From positions 62,001-126,000 of the forward strand of contig JAWWOO010000002.1 in the NCBI GenBank assembly GCA_033851545.1: DNA of 64,000 nt. Reading direction: 5' to 3'. Origin of the DNA: JAWWOL01 sp033851545 (GTDB taxonomy: Bacteria; Actinomycetota; Actinomycetes; JAWWOL01). The translations under genes were made by a program, and so were the position numbers. This document shows, one piece after another, positions 22,907 to 31,605 of this stretch. The notes beneath the pieces were generated by a model, which saw only the letters and a list, made by a program, of their open reading frames with translations, was not told the origin of the DNA and searched no databases. The stretch's first letter is position 1. The number at the start of each line of letters is the position of its first letter.

Positions 22907-22944
22907 GTACGGGTGTCCGCGACCGTCATCGCGGACACCCGTAC
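22907..22944 (-). terminator. Perfect 16-bp stem-loop downstream of the beta-helix gene
   Basis: GTACGGGTGTCCGCGA (22907-22922) pairs completely with TCGCGGACACCCGTAC (22929-22944) across the loop CCGTCA. It lies about 43 bases beyond the beta-helix gene stop on the minus strand and before lepB. No U tract. It is the strongest terminator-like structure seen in the window. Confidence 0.8.
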
Positions 22945-22986
22945 CGAGGGGTGGGTCAGAGGTGCAGTTCGATCATCACCAGGCCG

Positions 22987-25050
22987 TCATGACCAGGGCG
23001 AGGGCGCCGGCGGCACGACGACCGGCGGGCGGTCGTCGCAGGTGATGGTGTTGGGCAGCTCCCACGGGGCCATCCACGGTCCGGTGGTGCCACCGCCGTC
23101 GTTGCCGCCCAGGTCGACCACGGAGAACTCCGAGCCGGCCGGGGTGAAGTGGAACGACCCGCAGTTGTTGATGCCCACGGCACCGACGTTGCGAGCGTCA
23201 ACATTCTCGAACGACGCGGACCCGGCGACCCGGGCACTGAGCACCGACGTTCCGGTGCCATCCACGTGGATGTTCTTGAAGTGGACGTTCGTGATGGAGT
23301 AGAGGTCCTTCACCGGGAAGTCGGACACCATCATGATCGCGTTGTAGGTGTTGTCCAGGAAGCTCGAGTTGCTCACCGTGATGTTGGCGTTGATCGAGCT
23401 CTCGAGGGCGTAGATCCAGATCGCACCGAGGCCGATCTTCCAGTTGAGCTCGAACGTGCCGGCCCGGACCGTCGTGTTGCCGTCGAAGGTCAGGCTGCCC
23501 TCGAACGGAGTGGCACCGAACCGCGAGCCGATGTGCAGGCCGCTGCCCTCGCGGATCGGGTCGGCGACCAGGTTGTTCGACACCGCGTTGTCCCGGCCAC
23601 CGTAGATCGCGATGCCGTTGGCCAGCACCGGGGTCTGGACGGTGTTGTGGTCGAACCGGTTGTCGTGGTCGGCGTCGTGCTCTGACCACATGGCCATGGC
23701 GTCGTCACCGGTGTTGCGGAAGAAGTTGTTCTGGACCAGCACGTGGGAGATGCCCTGGTGCAGGTTGATGCCGTCCGCGATCTGGTTGACGACGACATTG
23801 TTCGAAACGGTCAGCCCGCTGAACGGGCCGTCGAACCACAGGCCGACCTTTGTGTGGTCGATGTACAGGCCGGAGACGGTCGAGCCGCCGCCGAGTGCAC
23901 CACCGATGCCGTTGACCTGGTCGAGGTCGAGCCGCTCCCGCACGTCGCCCAGGATCGCGAAGTTGGCGATGTGGACGTTCTGGCTGCCGCCGTCCGCGGC
24001 GTACTTGCCATAGATGCCAGGGCCGGTGTGGCCGGCGGAGCCATCGGGGTCGATGGCCGGCGTCTGGTGGCCGGTGATGATCGAGTACCAGCTGCCCGCG
24101 CCGGTGAGGGTCACGTTGCTCGGCAGCACGACGTGCCGGTTGAGCTGGAACTCACCCTCCGGGATGTAGACCGGGCGGTGCTGGGCGGCACCCGCGGCGA
24201 CCGCCGCGTCGAAGGCGTCGCCGGAGTCGGCAGCGCCGGTCGGGTCGGCGCCGAAGCTGACGACCGACAGGGCGCCGCGCGGCTTCTCGATCGGCTCTGC
24301 AACCAGCTGGGAGTCCATCAGGTCGATGACGTACCAGGCTGCGGGCGAGCCCTCTGGCACCTGGAACCGGATCTTGGTGCCGGTGCCGTACGTGTGGCCG
24401 AGCGTGATGCGCTGCTCGTCGTAGAAGTGGGTCGGCCGGAACGGCGTCGGGAAGGTCGGCGTCGGGGTCGTGGCCGCCGGGACGCACGAGCACTCGGTGA
24501 GCCACCAGTCCATGTGGATCGGGCCGGCGTTCGGGTCGTTGCTGAACGGATACTGGTTGTAGAGCCAGGCGTACTGCGACGTGAGGATGGGCGTCTGCGC
24601 GCGGCGGCCGTTGATCAGCAGGCTGATCGGGGCGGAGATGCCGCCGCCGTTCGGCGCGTCCGGGATGGCGTAGCGCACGGTGATCGCGTTCGCCGCCTTG
24701 GGCAGCGTGAACTCGACGTACTGGCCCACGGAGTTCAGCTGCACGGCGCTGCGGCCGGAGGCCTCTGAGGGCAAGGTGTAGGCGTCCCTGCCCGAGATGA
24801 CGGTGCCGGTCGTCTTGGCCGTCTCGGCCTCCTGCTCGATGAAGCCGACGTCGGCGCCGCGGCCCGCGGTGAGGGACGGCGCAAGGGCTGCCCTCGTGCC
24901 GAGGGAGCTGCTGGGGCCGGCGACTGCTGCGCCGGGGGCGATGGCCAGGCTGGCGCCGACCGCAGCTGCGGTCAGCGAGGCGGCGAGGCCGAACGTACGC
25001 GTGCGGTAGCGGTTGCCGGCAAGGCCGGCCGTTCTCGTGCTGCGGAACAT
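22987..25050 (-). CDS. Secreted right-handed beta-helix (pectate-lyase-superfamily) protein
   Basis: The 687-residue protein has a signal peptide (about 1-40), an N-terminal beta-sandwich resembling carbohydrate-binding modules, and then the pectate-lyase-superfamily opening VSFGADPTGAADSGDAFDAA. A beta-helix follows, rich in N-x-hydrophobic rungs such as NNVVVNQIADGINLHQG. The fold is typical of polysaccharide lyases, hydrolases and epimerases; catalytic residues cannot be assigned. The ATG at 25050 has AGGGAG at a good distance; a GTG two codons earlier is possible. It is divergent from the LuxR regulator that opens the exopolysaccharide locus, so may act on that polymer. Confidence 0.85.
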   Translation of the reverse strand: MFRSTRTAGLAGNRYRTRTFGLAASLTAAAVGASLAIAPGAAVAGPSSSLGTRAALAPSLTAGRGADVGFIEQEAETAKTTGTVISGRDAYTLPSEASGRSAVQLNSVGQYVEFTLPKAANAITVRYAIPDAPNGGGISAPISLLINGRRAQTPILTSQYAWLYNQYPFSNDPNAGPIHMDWWLTECSCVPAATTPTPTFPTPFRPTHFYDEQRITLGHTYGTGTKIRFQVPEGSPAAWYVIDLMDSQLVAEPIEKPRGALSVVSFGADPTGAADSGDAFDAAVAAGAAQHRPVYIPEGEFQLNRHVVLPSNVTLTGAGSWYSIITGHQTPAIDPDGSAGHTGPGIYGKYAADGGSQNVHIANFAILGDVRERLDLDQVNGIGGALGGGSTVSGLYIDHTKVGLWFDGPFSGLTVSNNVVVNQIADGINLHQGISHVLVQNNFFRNTGDDAMAMWSEHDADHDNRFDHNTVQTPVLANGIAIYGGRDNAVSNNLVADPIREGSGLHIGSRFGATPFEGSLTFDGNTTVRAGTFELNWKIGLGAIWIYALESSINANITVSNSSFLDNTYNAIMMVSDFPVKDLYSITNVHFKNIHVDGTGTSVLSARVAGSASFENVDARNVGAVGINNCGSFHFTPAGSEFSVVDLGGNDGGGTTGPWMAPWELPNTITCDDRPPVVVPPAPSPWS

Positions 25051-25190
25051 GCGCACTCACTCCCTGGCTGGGTTAGCGCTGGCGACGCACTGTCGCGCGA
25101 GGGCCACAGATCGGGCCCCCACCGGACAGCGGCGGGTGACGAGGGCTGACCATAGGGCTGTGTCATGGTCCGCACAAGACCTCTGTCGAG

Positions 25191-25208
25191 GTTATCCAAA
25201 GCGTTATC
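25191..25208. promoter_or_regulatory. Paired GTTATC motifs in the divergent promoter region
   Basis: GTTATC occurs at 25191-25196 and 25203-25208, 12 bases apart, in the 291-bp gap between the beta-helix gene and the LuxR regulator. The complementary pair GATAAC occurs, 11 bases apart, upstream of the histidine-kinase gene at 32534-32550. The shared motif and spacing suggest a common regulator of the locus. This is inference. Confidence 0.35.
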
Positions 25209-25221
25209 AACTATTGCCGAT

Positions 25222-25250
25222 CTTGCGTACGGTTCTTGCGCCACCTTGCG
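25222..25250. promoter_or_regulatory. Triple CTTGCG repeat upstream of the LuxR regulator
   Basis: CTTGCG appears at 25222-25227, 25235-25240 and 25245-25250, spaced 13 and 10 bases. It lies about 95 bases upstream of the regulator start. Direct repeats at near-helical spacing suit a response-regulator binding site, possibly autoregulatory. Confidence 0.3.
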
Positions 25251-25341
25251 TAGCCGTCCCGCTCCGTCTCCTGCAGGTGTATGAGGCCGTCTCCTCCACC
25301 TGACCGATGCGATGCGAGCGTGGGCGGCGCAACGTTGACCG

Positions 25342-26028
25342 GTGAGCCAACCTCGAGTGTTCGTCCTCGACGAGCAGCCGGCGTTCGCGGACGCGCTGGC
25401 CGCCCTGCTCTCGACGGCCGAGGACCTCCACGTCGTCGGTGCCGCCTCCGACCTGACGGTCGCCATGCCGATGATCCGGGCACTGCGACCCGACGTCGTG
25501 ACGGTCGACGTCGACGGCGGCCGGGTCGACGTGGTGGCGCAGGTCCATGAGGCCTACCCGAGAGCAGCCGTCGTGGTGGTCACCACGGCCGACAGCCCGC
25601 GCCGGGCGATCCAGGCGATCTGGAGCGGCGCAACGGCATGGGCGTCCAAGACCAACTGCGCCCAGGACCTGCTCGACGTCGTACGAATCGCGGCGAACGG
25701 GGAGAGCTACTTCCCGCCGCAGCTGCTCGCCGGCGTGCTCCGGGAGCTCGTCGGACCCGGCGGCCCGATACCCCAGCAGCGCGGTGCGCTCGCCACCCTG
25801 ACGCCGCGCGAGAACGACGTCCTGCTGTGCCTCGTCGAGGGGCTCGACCGCAAGGCGAGCGCCCAGCGGCTCCGCCTGTCGGTCAACACCGTGCGCACCC
25901 ACGTGCAGAGCCTGTTCGCGAAGCTCCACGTGCACAACACGCTGGAGGCGGTCGCGGTGGCGCTCGACGCCGGGGTCCGGCCGCCCTCGACCGCGAACGG
26001 GCGCAGCGTCGTCTCGTCGCCGCACTAG
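25342..26028 (+). CDS. NarL/LuxR-type response regulator
   Basis: A 228-residue two-component regulator. The receiver has the acidic LDEQP start, a probable phospho-Asp in VVTVDVDGG, the switch Thr in VVTTADS and the Lys in WASKTN. The LuxR helix-turn-helix follows: LTPRENDVLLCLVEGLDRKASAQRLRLS then NTVRTHVQSLFAKLHVH, given here as two parts. The start is a GTG with a poor ribosome-binding site. No kinase is adjacent; the soluble kinase at 31.6 kb is a candidate partner. It is the first gene of the exopolysaccharide locus and its likely activator. Confidence 0.92.
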   Translation: MSQPRVFVLDEQPAFADALAALLSTAEDLHVVGAASDLTVAMPMIRALRPDVVTVDVDGGRVDVVAQVHEAYPRAAVVVVTTADSPRRAIQAIWSGATAWASKTNCAQDLLDVVRIAANGESYFPPQLLAGVLRELVGPGGPIPQQRGALATLTPRENDVLLCLVEGLDRKASAQRLRLSVNTVRTHVQSLFAKLHVHNTLEAVAVALDAGVRPPSTANGRSVVSSPH

Positions 26029-26048
26029 GGGCACTAGGGGCACGAGGG
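26022..26048. repeat. 9-bp tandem repeat across the regulator stop codon
   Basis: GCACTAGGG is present twice in tandem, followed by a third copy with one change (GCACGAGGG). The first two copies each contain an in-frame TAG, so the array gives a double stop. Probably slippage-derived. Confidence 0.7.
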
Positions 26049-26198
26049 GCACTGCACGCGTCGTAGCTGGGGTCGTCCTCCTGACTGATCCCGCGGGCAT
26101 CCGATCTCCCTAACGTCAGCGGCGCCGGCACCTGTCGGCCGGTCTGCCGGTGCGGGACCGACATGCCGCTCGTCGCGCGTGAGGAACGGGGTCATCCC

Positions 26199-27215
26199 AT
26201 GGAGCTCAGAGTCCTCCTGGTCGTCGGCGACGGGGCACCGTCGGACATCGACACCACGGTGGCGGATGCCGTCGCTGAGATCGCCCAGCGCACCGGCATC
26301 CACGTCACGGTCACCACGGCGCAGGACGGTGTGTGCGCGCGCCGCGAGGAACTGGCCCGCTATCACCTGGTGCACGTGATCGGCTCCCCGACGTTCGCGA
26401 TGCTCGAGCTCGGCCGGAGCTCGATCCCTCTCGTCGTGACCCCGAACCGCCGGCAACGCCGCACCCACCCGGTGGCCCGGCGGCGGCCGGTCATGCGGCC
26501 CTGGTGGCTGGTCCATGGACGCAGCAACGCGGTCGCTCTGGTCAACGACGGCGTGGCGACGAGCAGCCACGTCCTGCCGCTGCCGCTCCTGCCCTACCTC
26601 GACGTGCACCCGGCGGAGTGGGCGTCCCTGCGGGCGAGAAGCAGGGTGGAGCTGGGGGTCTCGCCTGGGCAGACGGTGGTCGTCGGCTTCGGCCCGACCA
26701 GTGAGCGGCTCTGCCACGCCATGGCGCAGCTGAGCCGATCGGTCCGGCATGACGTGCTGCCGGTCTGGGTGGCGTCGGGCCCGAGCACCGGCGCAGCGTA
26801 CGACGCACCTCATCGGGGCCTGCCGAGGCAGACGCACGTCGTCGGCGAGACCGTGGGCCGGCGCTTGCTGCCGGCCATGGACGTACTCGTGACCGCGGGG
26901 TCGAGCTTCGCCGCCCGCACCCCGGCCGTCGACGCCGCCAACGCCGGGATCCCCATCATCAGTACGCCGGGGGATGTCGCGGCTGACTTCGTGGACCTGG
27001 CCGAGGGCGGCTCGTTGCTGGTGACCTGCGACGCCGATCACCTCATCGACGCCGTCGACGACGCGCTGCAGGAGGCAGCCCGGGGGCGGACCCGCCGGCT
27101 GCGGCTGTCCGAGGTGGCGGACGGCGACGCCGCCATTGCCACGACCGAGCGCTGCTACTCGCGGGCCCTCCATCGCCCCCTCAGCGGCACGACGACTCTC
27201 CTCCGAGGCGCCTAG
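26199..27215 (+). CDS. GT-B fold glycosyltransferase-like protein
   Basis: The 338-residue protein looks like a group 1 or MurG-type glycosyltransferase. The N-terminal half has alternating strands (VLLVVGDGAPSD, LVHVIGSP). The C-terminal Rossmann half has VVVGFGPTSERLC and VLVTAGSSF followed by DAANAGIPIISTPGD, which resembles the nucleotide-sugar binding region. The usual EX7E motif is not clear, so activity is uncertain. The ATG at 26199 follows a GAGGAACGGGG stretch. The gene leads the biosynthetic genes and is separated by two bases from the aminotransferase gene. Confidence 0.7.
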   Translation: MELRVLLVVGDGAPSDIDTTVADAVAEIAQRTGIHVTVTTAQDGVCARREELARYHLVHVIGSPTFAMLELGRSSIPLVVTPNRRQRRTHPVARRRPVMRPWWLVHGRSNAVALVNDGVATSSHVLPLPLLPYLDVHPAEWASLRARSRVELGVSPGQTVVVGFGPTSERLCHAMAQLSRSVRHDVLPVWVASGPSTGAAYDAPHRGLPRQTHVVGETVGRRLLPAMDVLVTAGSSFAARTPAVDAANAGIPIISTPGDVAADFVDLAEGGSLLVTCDADHLIDAVDDALQEAARGRTRRLRLSEVADGDAAIATTERCYSRALHRPLSGTTTLLRGA

Positions 27216-27217
27216 CC

Positions 27218-28417
27218 ATGACCACCGAGGTCGCGGGGCGGCTCAGCCCGGCCGAGGGCCCGCCGGCTCCCCACCGCCGGGTCGCGTTCGCCTCCACCCC
27301 CGTCTCGGACGAGGCCAGGGTCGAGGTGGCCCGCGTCCTCGCGAGCGGCTGGCTGACCACGGGTGCACAGACGCTGGCGTTCGAGGAGGAGTTCGCGGAG
27401 CACCTCGGCGTCCGGAACGCGGTTGCCGTCAGCTCGTGCACGGCAGCCCTCGAGATCGCCCTCCGGGCACTGCGCCTGCCCGACGGTGCGGACGTCCTGA
27501 CCCCGACCATGACCTTCTGCGGCGCGGTCCAGGCCATCCTGCACGCGCGGCTGCACCCCGTCCTGGTCGACGTGGACGCCCGAACACTGGTGCCACGCCC
27601 TGACCAGGTCGCGGCCGCGGCGGTCCGGTCACGGCCGGCCGCGATGGTCGTGCAGCACATGGCCGGCTACCCGGCGGACGTGACCGCACTGACGGAGGCC
27701 GCCGGCCTGCCGGACGACCGCGTCATCGAGGACGCGGCTCACGGCCTGGGCACGTGGGTGGGCGAGGTGCCGGTCGGGCGGGTCTCCCGCGCCGCCTGCT
27801 TCAGCTTCTACGCCACGAAGAACCTGCCCATGGGCGAGGGCGGTGCCGTCACGACGGAGGACGACGAGCTCGCCGACTTCGTACGGCGGGTTCGCCTCCA
27901 CGGCATGTCGCGCGACGCCTGGCGGCGCTACGCTCCCGGTGGTGGCTGGGCCTACTCGGTCGACGACGAGGGGCTCAAGGCCAACCTGAGCGACGTGCAC
28001 GCCGCGATCGGACGCGGTCAGCTGCGGCACCTGCCGGCGTGGCAGGAGCATCGACGCCTGATGGCCGACGCGTACGACAGTGCGCTCGAGGGCATCCCGG
28101 GCCTCATCCGCCCACCGCGGCCGGAGCGCGGCACCCACGCCTGGCATCTCTACATCGTGCGGGTCACTCCCGAGTTCGGCTGGCACCGTGACCAGGTGGC
28201 AACGGAGCTCACCCTTCGCGGCGTCGAGACGTCAGTGCACTTCATCCCGGTCCACCGGTTCCCGTACTTCCGTCGCACCCTCGGCAGCGACGGCTGCTCC
28301 GGCCTGGTCGAGGCTGACCAGGCCTTTGTCGAGGTGCTGTCGTTGCCCATGCATCCGGGGCTCACCGCCGGCCAAGTCGGCTACGTCGCAGACCAGCTCA
28401 GAACCATGCGCGGATAA
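27218..28417 (+). CDS. DegT/DnrJ/EryC1/StrS family sugar aminotransferase
   Basis: A 399-residue PLP-dependent aminotransferase that converts a nucleotide-linked 4-keto or 3-keto sugar into an amino sugar. The PLP-binding lysine is Lys201 in FYATKNLPMGEGG. NAVAVSSCTAALEIALRAL is the cofactor phosphate-binding segment and VIEDAAHGLG carries the PLP-ring Asp. It begins three bases after the glycosyltransferase gene. With the downstream 4,6-dehydratase-like gene it would supply an amino-deoxy sugar for the polymer. Confidence 0.93.
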   Translation: MTTEVAGRLSPAEGPPAPHRRVAFASTPVSDEARVEVARVLASGWLTTGAQTLAFEEEFAEHLGVRNAVAVSSCTAALEIALRALRLPDGADVLTPTMTFCGAVQAILHARLHPVLVDVDARTLVPRPDQVAAAAVRSRPAAMVVQHMAGYPADVTALTEAAGLPDDRVIEDAAHGLGTWVGEVPVGRVSRAACFSFYATKNLPMGEGGAVTTEDDELADFVRRVRLHGMSRDAWRRYAPGGGWAYSVDDEGLKANLSDVHAAIGRGQLRHLPAWQEHRRLMADAYDSALEGIPGLIRPPRPERGTHAWHLYIVRVTPEFGWHRDQVATELTLRGVETSVHFIPVHRFPYFRRTLGSDGCSGLVEADQAFVEVLSLPMHPGLTAGQVGYVADQLRTMRG

Positions 28418-28443
28418 GCCAGCGCTCCAGCATCGGAGGACCC

Positions 28444-29955
28444 ATGTTCGCCCACATCCGGGATCGCGCCCACGCGGTGTCCGATGGTTCAGACCTGCTC
28501 ACCGCTCTCGTCGTCGGGGCCGGCCAGGCGGGCAGAACCCTTGTACGGGCGCTGCGAGACGCGCCCAGCTACGGCCTGCGCCCCATCGGCTTCCTCGACG
28601 ACGACGCCACGAAGCGCTCCGTCCACGGGCTGCCGGTGCTCGGCCCGCTCTCCTCGCTGGGCGACGTGGTGACGCGCACCCGGGCACACGTCGTGCTCAT
28701 CGCGATTCCGCGGCTTCCCGTCGCCCAGGTGCGCCAGCTCAGCAACACGGCAACCTCCTCCGGGGCCTCCGTGCGCTACCTGCCGTCCTTCCTCGCCGCC
28801 GTCCAGCGCGATGCATACGCCAGTGACCTGCGGTCGGTCTCCCTCGAGGCACTCCTCGGGCGCAGCGAGCGGGACATCGGCGAGCAGGAGGGCAGGTCGA
28901 TCGTGGCCGGGAAGCGGGTGCTGGTGACCGGCGCGGGCGGCTCGATCGGCAGTGAGCTGTGCCGGCAGATCAGGCGGTTCAACCCCGCCGCTCTCTATCT
29001 GCTCGACCACGACGAGTCCAACCTGCACCGGCTTCAGCTCGAGCTCAGCGGCGAAGCGCTGTTGGACACCGAGGAGATCGTGCTGGCCGACATCCGCGAC
29101 GAGAAGCGGATCTTCCACACGTTCCAGGAGTTCGCTCCGCAGGTGGTGTTCCACGCCGCCGCGCACAAGCACCTGCCCGTACTCGAACGCCACCCGTGCG
29201 AGGGCGTCAAGACGAACGTCCGGGGGACGCAGGCCCTGGTGGAGGCCGCGCAGCTGGTCTCCACCGAGCGCTTCATCCTGATCAGCACCGACAAGGCGGC
29301 CGATCCGGTGTCCGTCCTCGGGGCCACCAAGCGGCTCGCCGAGATGGTGGTGCAGGCGAACGTGATGGGCACGACCAGCCTCGGCAGCGTGCGGTTCGGC
29401 AACGTGCTCGGCAGCCGTGGCTCGTTCCTGCCGACGCTGGCGGCCCAGCTGCGCCAGGGCGGCCCGGTCACGGTGACGCATCCCGACGTGACCCGCTTCT
29501 TCATGACGATCGAGGAAGCGGTCGGTCTGGTCCTCGTCGCCGCCTCCATGGCGGAGTACGGCGAGACGTTCGTCCTGGACATGGGCGACCCGGTGCGCAT
29601 CGTCGACCTGGTGTCCGCCTATGCCGCTCAGCTGGGGGTGCGCGACTACCGCGTCGAGTTCACCGGCCTGCGCCCCGGCGAGAAGCTGCACGAGGCGCTC
29701 GTCAGCATTCAGGAAGCCTGTGTCGCCACGGCCCACGACCGGGTCAGCGCCGCCCGCCACCGACCGCTCCCGGCGGACTTCGGTCTGCACCTGGCCCGGA
29801 TCTACCGCGCGGCTGACCGCAACGACGCCGAGGCCACCCGTTGCGGCCTGCGCGAGGCCATCCCCGAGTACGAGCCGATGCCGGTAACCCTCATCCCCCG
29901 TGCCAGGCAGGTCGAGGCCCTGGCCGCGCGGCTCGCGGAGCCTGAACCACGATGA
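28444..29955 (+). CDS. Soluble polysaccharide biosynthesis protein: nucleotide-sugar 4,6-dehydratase (CapD/FlaA1 type)
   Basis: This 503-residue protein has an N-terminal nucleotide-binding domain (VVGAGQAGRTLVRAL ... IGFLDDD) followed by an extended SDR domain. The NAD site is VTGAGGSIGSELC (about 160-172), with LADIRD and VFHAAAHKHLPVLE after it. The active site FILISTDKAADP ... GATKR is the variant typical of UDP-GlcNAc 4,6-dehydratases. Full-size homologues carry four N-terminal membrane helices; these are missing, so the enzyme is probably cytosolic. AGGA precedes the ATG. It probably supplies the keto sugar for the preceding aminotransferase. Confidence 0.92.
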   Translation: MFAHIRDRAHAVSDGSDLLTALVVGAGQAGRTLVRALRDAPSYGLRPIGFLDDDATKRSVHGLPVLGPLSSLGDVVTRTRAHVVLIAIPRLPVAQVRQLSNTATSSGASVRYLPSFLAAVQRDAYASDLRSVSLEALLGRSERDIGEQEGRSIVAGKRVLVTGAGGSIGSELCRQIRRFNPAALYLLDHDESNLHRLQLELSGEALLDTEEIVLADIRDEKRIFHTFQEFAPQVVFHAAAHKHLPVLERHPCEGVKTNVRGTQALVEAAQLVSTERFILISTDKAADPVSVLGATKRLAEMVVQANVMGTTSLGSVRFGNVLGSRGSFLPTLAAQLRQGGPVTVTHPDVTRFFMTIEEAVGLVLVAASMAEYGETFVLDMGDPVRIVDLVSAYAAQLGVRDYRVEFTGLRPGEKLHEALVSIQEACVATAHDRVSAARHRPLPADFGLHLARIYRAADRNDAEATRCGLREAIPEYEPMPVTLIPRARQVEALAARLAEPEPR

Positions 29956-30953
29956 CCGCCCGGTTCGCCCTCACCGGGGGCGAATGCCTGAGGATCGACT
30001 GCGGTCCCGGGTGGGCCAGGAGGCAGATCGAGCGTGGCCTGGCCGGGGAGTCGTTCGACCACGAACCGGACGCCGCGACACCCACGACCGTGCACCTGAT
30101 CGTGGAGGAGACCCGCAAGCCCTTCGTCCTGGCCGGCGCCGACCGGGTCACGCGCGGCGCCTGGAGCAACGGCACTGCCGTCCTCCTGGAGGACGCCTGC
30201 ACCTCCGGCTTCACCCTGCTCTGCGAACCGCAGGACGACGTGCTCGTCGTACGAGCCCGCTGGGCCCCTCCCTCGCGGACCCGGATCGCGTCGGCGCTGC
30301 TGCGGCAACGGGCGAGTCTGCTGGTGCGGGCCGTGCTGCTGCAGTACCCGGTGATCTGGTGGAGCGGTGTGCACGGCCGGGCTCCGCTGCACGTCTCAGC
30401 CGTGCTGCTCGACCGGTCGGCTCCGCTCCTGGCCGGTCCCAGCGGCGTGGGGAAGTCGACGCTCGTCGAGGCGGAGATCGTGGCGGGCCACCGGGCGACG
30501 TGCGACAACCTCGCAGTGTCCGACGGGCACACCGTGTTCGGCCTCGTCGAGCCGCGCCGGACCAGCGGTGGATCCGGGCCCCGTACGTCGCACGGCAGGC
30601 GCGAGATGCCCTTCACCGGCCGGCTCGTGTCGGTGCGCCCCGACCGGGTGGTGGCCGTGTCGCTCAGCGAGACGGCACCGCGAGCGACCACGCGGGCGAT
30701 CGACGGCGATGCCGCCTGTCGTGCGCTCGTCTCCGGGACGTACATGGCCGGGGAGCTGCGCCGCTACTGGACCTTCGCGGCCACGCTCGCGGCAGGGACC
30801 GGGCTCGGTCCGATGGCCCCACCGGTGGAGGCAGTCGCCCGTCGGCTCACGGGGACGCTGCCCTGCCTGTCGCTGGCCCTGTCCCGCACCTCGCCGACCC
30901 GCTTGTCGGACCTTGCCGGGCCGGCGACCGTTTCGGTCACCGTCGTGCCATGA
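29952..30953 (+). CDS. HPr kinase-related P-loop protein
   Basis: The 333-residue protein resembles HprK-related kinases found in some peptide and exopolysaccharide clusters. A Walker A motif, LAGPSGVGKSTLVEAE, lies at about residues 160-175, followed by an HprK-like segment with CDNLAVSDGH. The N-terminal 130 residues have no recognised domain. It overlaps the dehydratase gene by ATGA, so the two are co-translated. No HPr or PqqD-like partner is encoded nearby. The substrate could be a protein or a sugar; this is unknown. Its end overlaps the convergent regulator gene by 17 bases. Confidence 0.75.
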   Translation: MTARFALTGGECLRIDCGPGWARRQIERGLAGESFDHEPDAATPTTVHLIVEETRKPFVLAGADRVTRGAWSNGTAVLLEDACTSGFTLLCEPQDDVLVVRARWAPPSRTRIASALLRQRASLLVRAVLLQYPVIWWSGVHGRAPLHVSAVLLDRSAPLLAGPSGVGKSTLVEAEIVAGHRATCDNLAVSDGHTVFGLVEPRRTSGGSGPRTSHGRREMPFTGRLVSVRPDRVVAVSLSETAPRATTRAIDGDAACRALVSGTYMAGELRRYWTFAATLAAGTGLGPMAPPVEAVARRLTGTLPCLSLALSRTSPTRLSDLAGPATVSVTVVP

Positions 30954-31605
30954 CCGCCGGGCCCCGGGTGGCCAGGTCGTCGTCGACCAGGTGGTTGCGC
31001 ACCGCGAACGCCGAGGCCGCCAGGCGTGAGTGCACGCCGAGCTTCACCAGGACGTTCTGGATGTGGGTGCGGGACGTGCTGTAGCTGACGCCCATCTCGG
31101 CAGCGATCACCTGCGTGCTCTGACCCTGGACGAGCCGACGCAGCACCTCGTACTCCCGCGGTGTGAGGAAACCGGCGAGGGCGTACTCGTCGCTGCGGTC
31201 CGCGCGGCGCAGCAGCCGCCGAACGACTTCGGTCGGCACCGTCGCCCCACCGCCCGGTCGTGTCCGCTGGATGACCGAGACGATCTCCTGCAGTCGCTGG
31301 CTCTTGCTGCAGACGGCGGCGGCGCCGGCCCGCAGCGCGTCGCACAGCCGGTGACTCTCCATGGCCGCCGTCAGCACGACGACGGACGTCTTGGGCGAGC
31401 GCTGGACGATGGTGCGGATAGCGGCGATGGAGTCGCCGTCAGGGAAGTTGAGGTCCATGACGACGGTGTCCATCAGCCCGCCCGCAGCGCGGGCAATCGC
31501 GTCCTCCGGACGGAAAGCCGTCTCGACGACGTGTCCCTCCGGCACCAGCGCGGCGCTGAGCGCCTCGCAGAAAAGCACATGGTCGTCACAGAGCAGGACC
31601 TTCAT
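30937..31605 (-). CDS. NarL/LuxR-type response regulator
   Basis: A 222-residue regulator with receiver motifs LLCDDHVLFCEAL, VVMDLNFPDGD (phospho-Asp) and CSKSQRL (Lys). The LuxR helix-turn-helix follows: LTPREYEVLRRLVQG and QVIAAEMGVSYSTSRTHIQN. The ATG at 31605 follows AGGGGCG. It overlaps the upstream kinase gene by 20 bases, so the two form a coupled two-component pair. It sits inside the exopolysaccharide locus on the opposite strand and probably controls it. Confidence 0.93.
   Translation of the reverse strand: MKVLLCDDHVLFCEALSAALVPEGHVVETAFRPEDAIARAAGGLMDTVVMDLNFPDGDSIAAIRTIVQRSPKTSVVVLTAAMESHRLCDALRAGAAAVCSKSQRLQEIVSVIQRTRPGGGATVPTEVVRRLLRRADRSDEYALAGFLTPREYEVLRRLVQGQSTQVIAAEMGVSYSTSRTHIQNVLVKLGVHSRLAASAFAVRNHLVDDDLATRGPAVMARR

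Noticed and set aside
25342..26028. Atypical receiver lacking the phospho-Asp
   Set aside because: On inspection Asp in VVTVDVDGG, the Thr and the Lys are all present, so the receiver looks functional.
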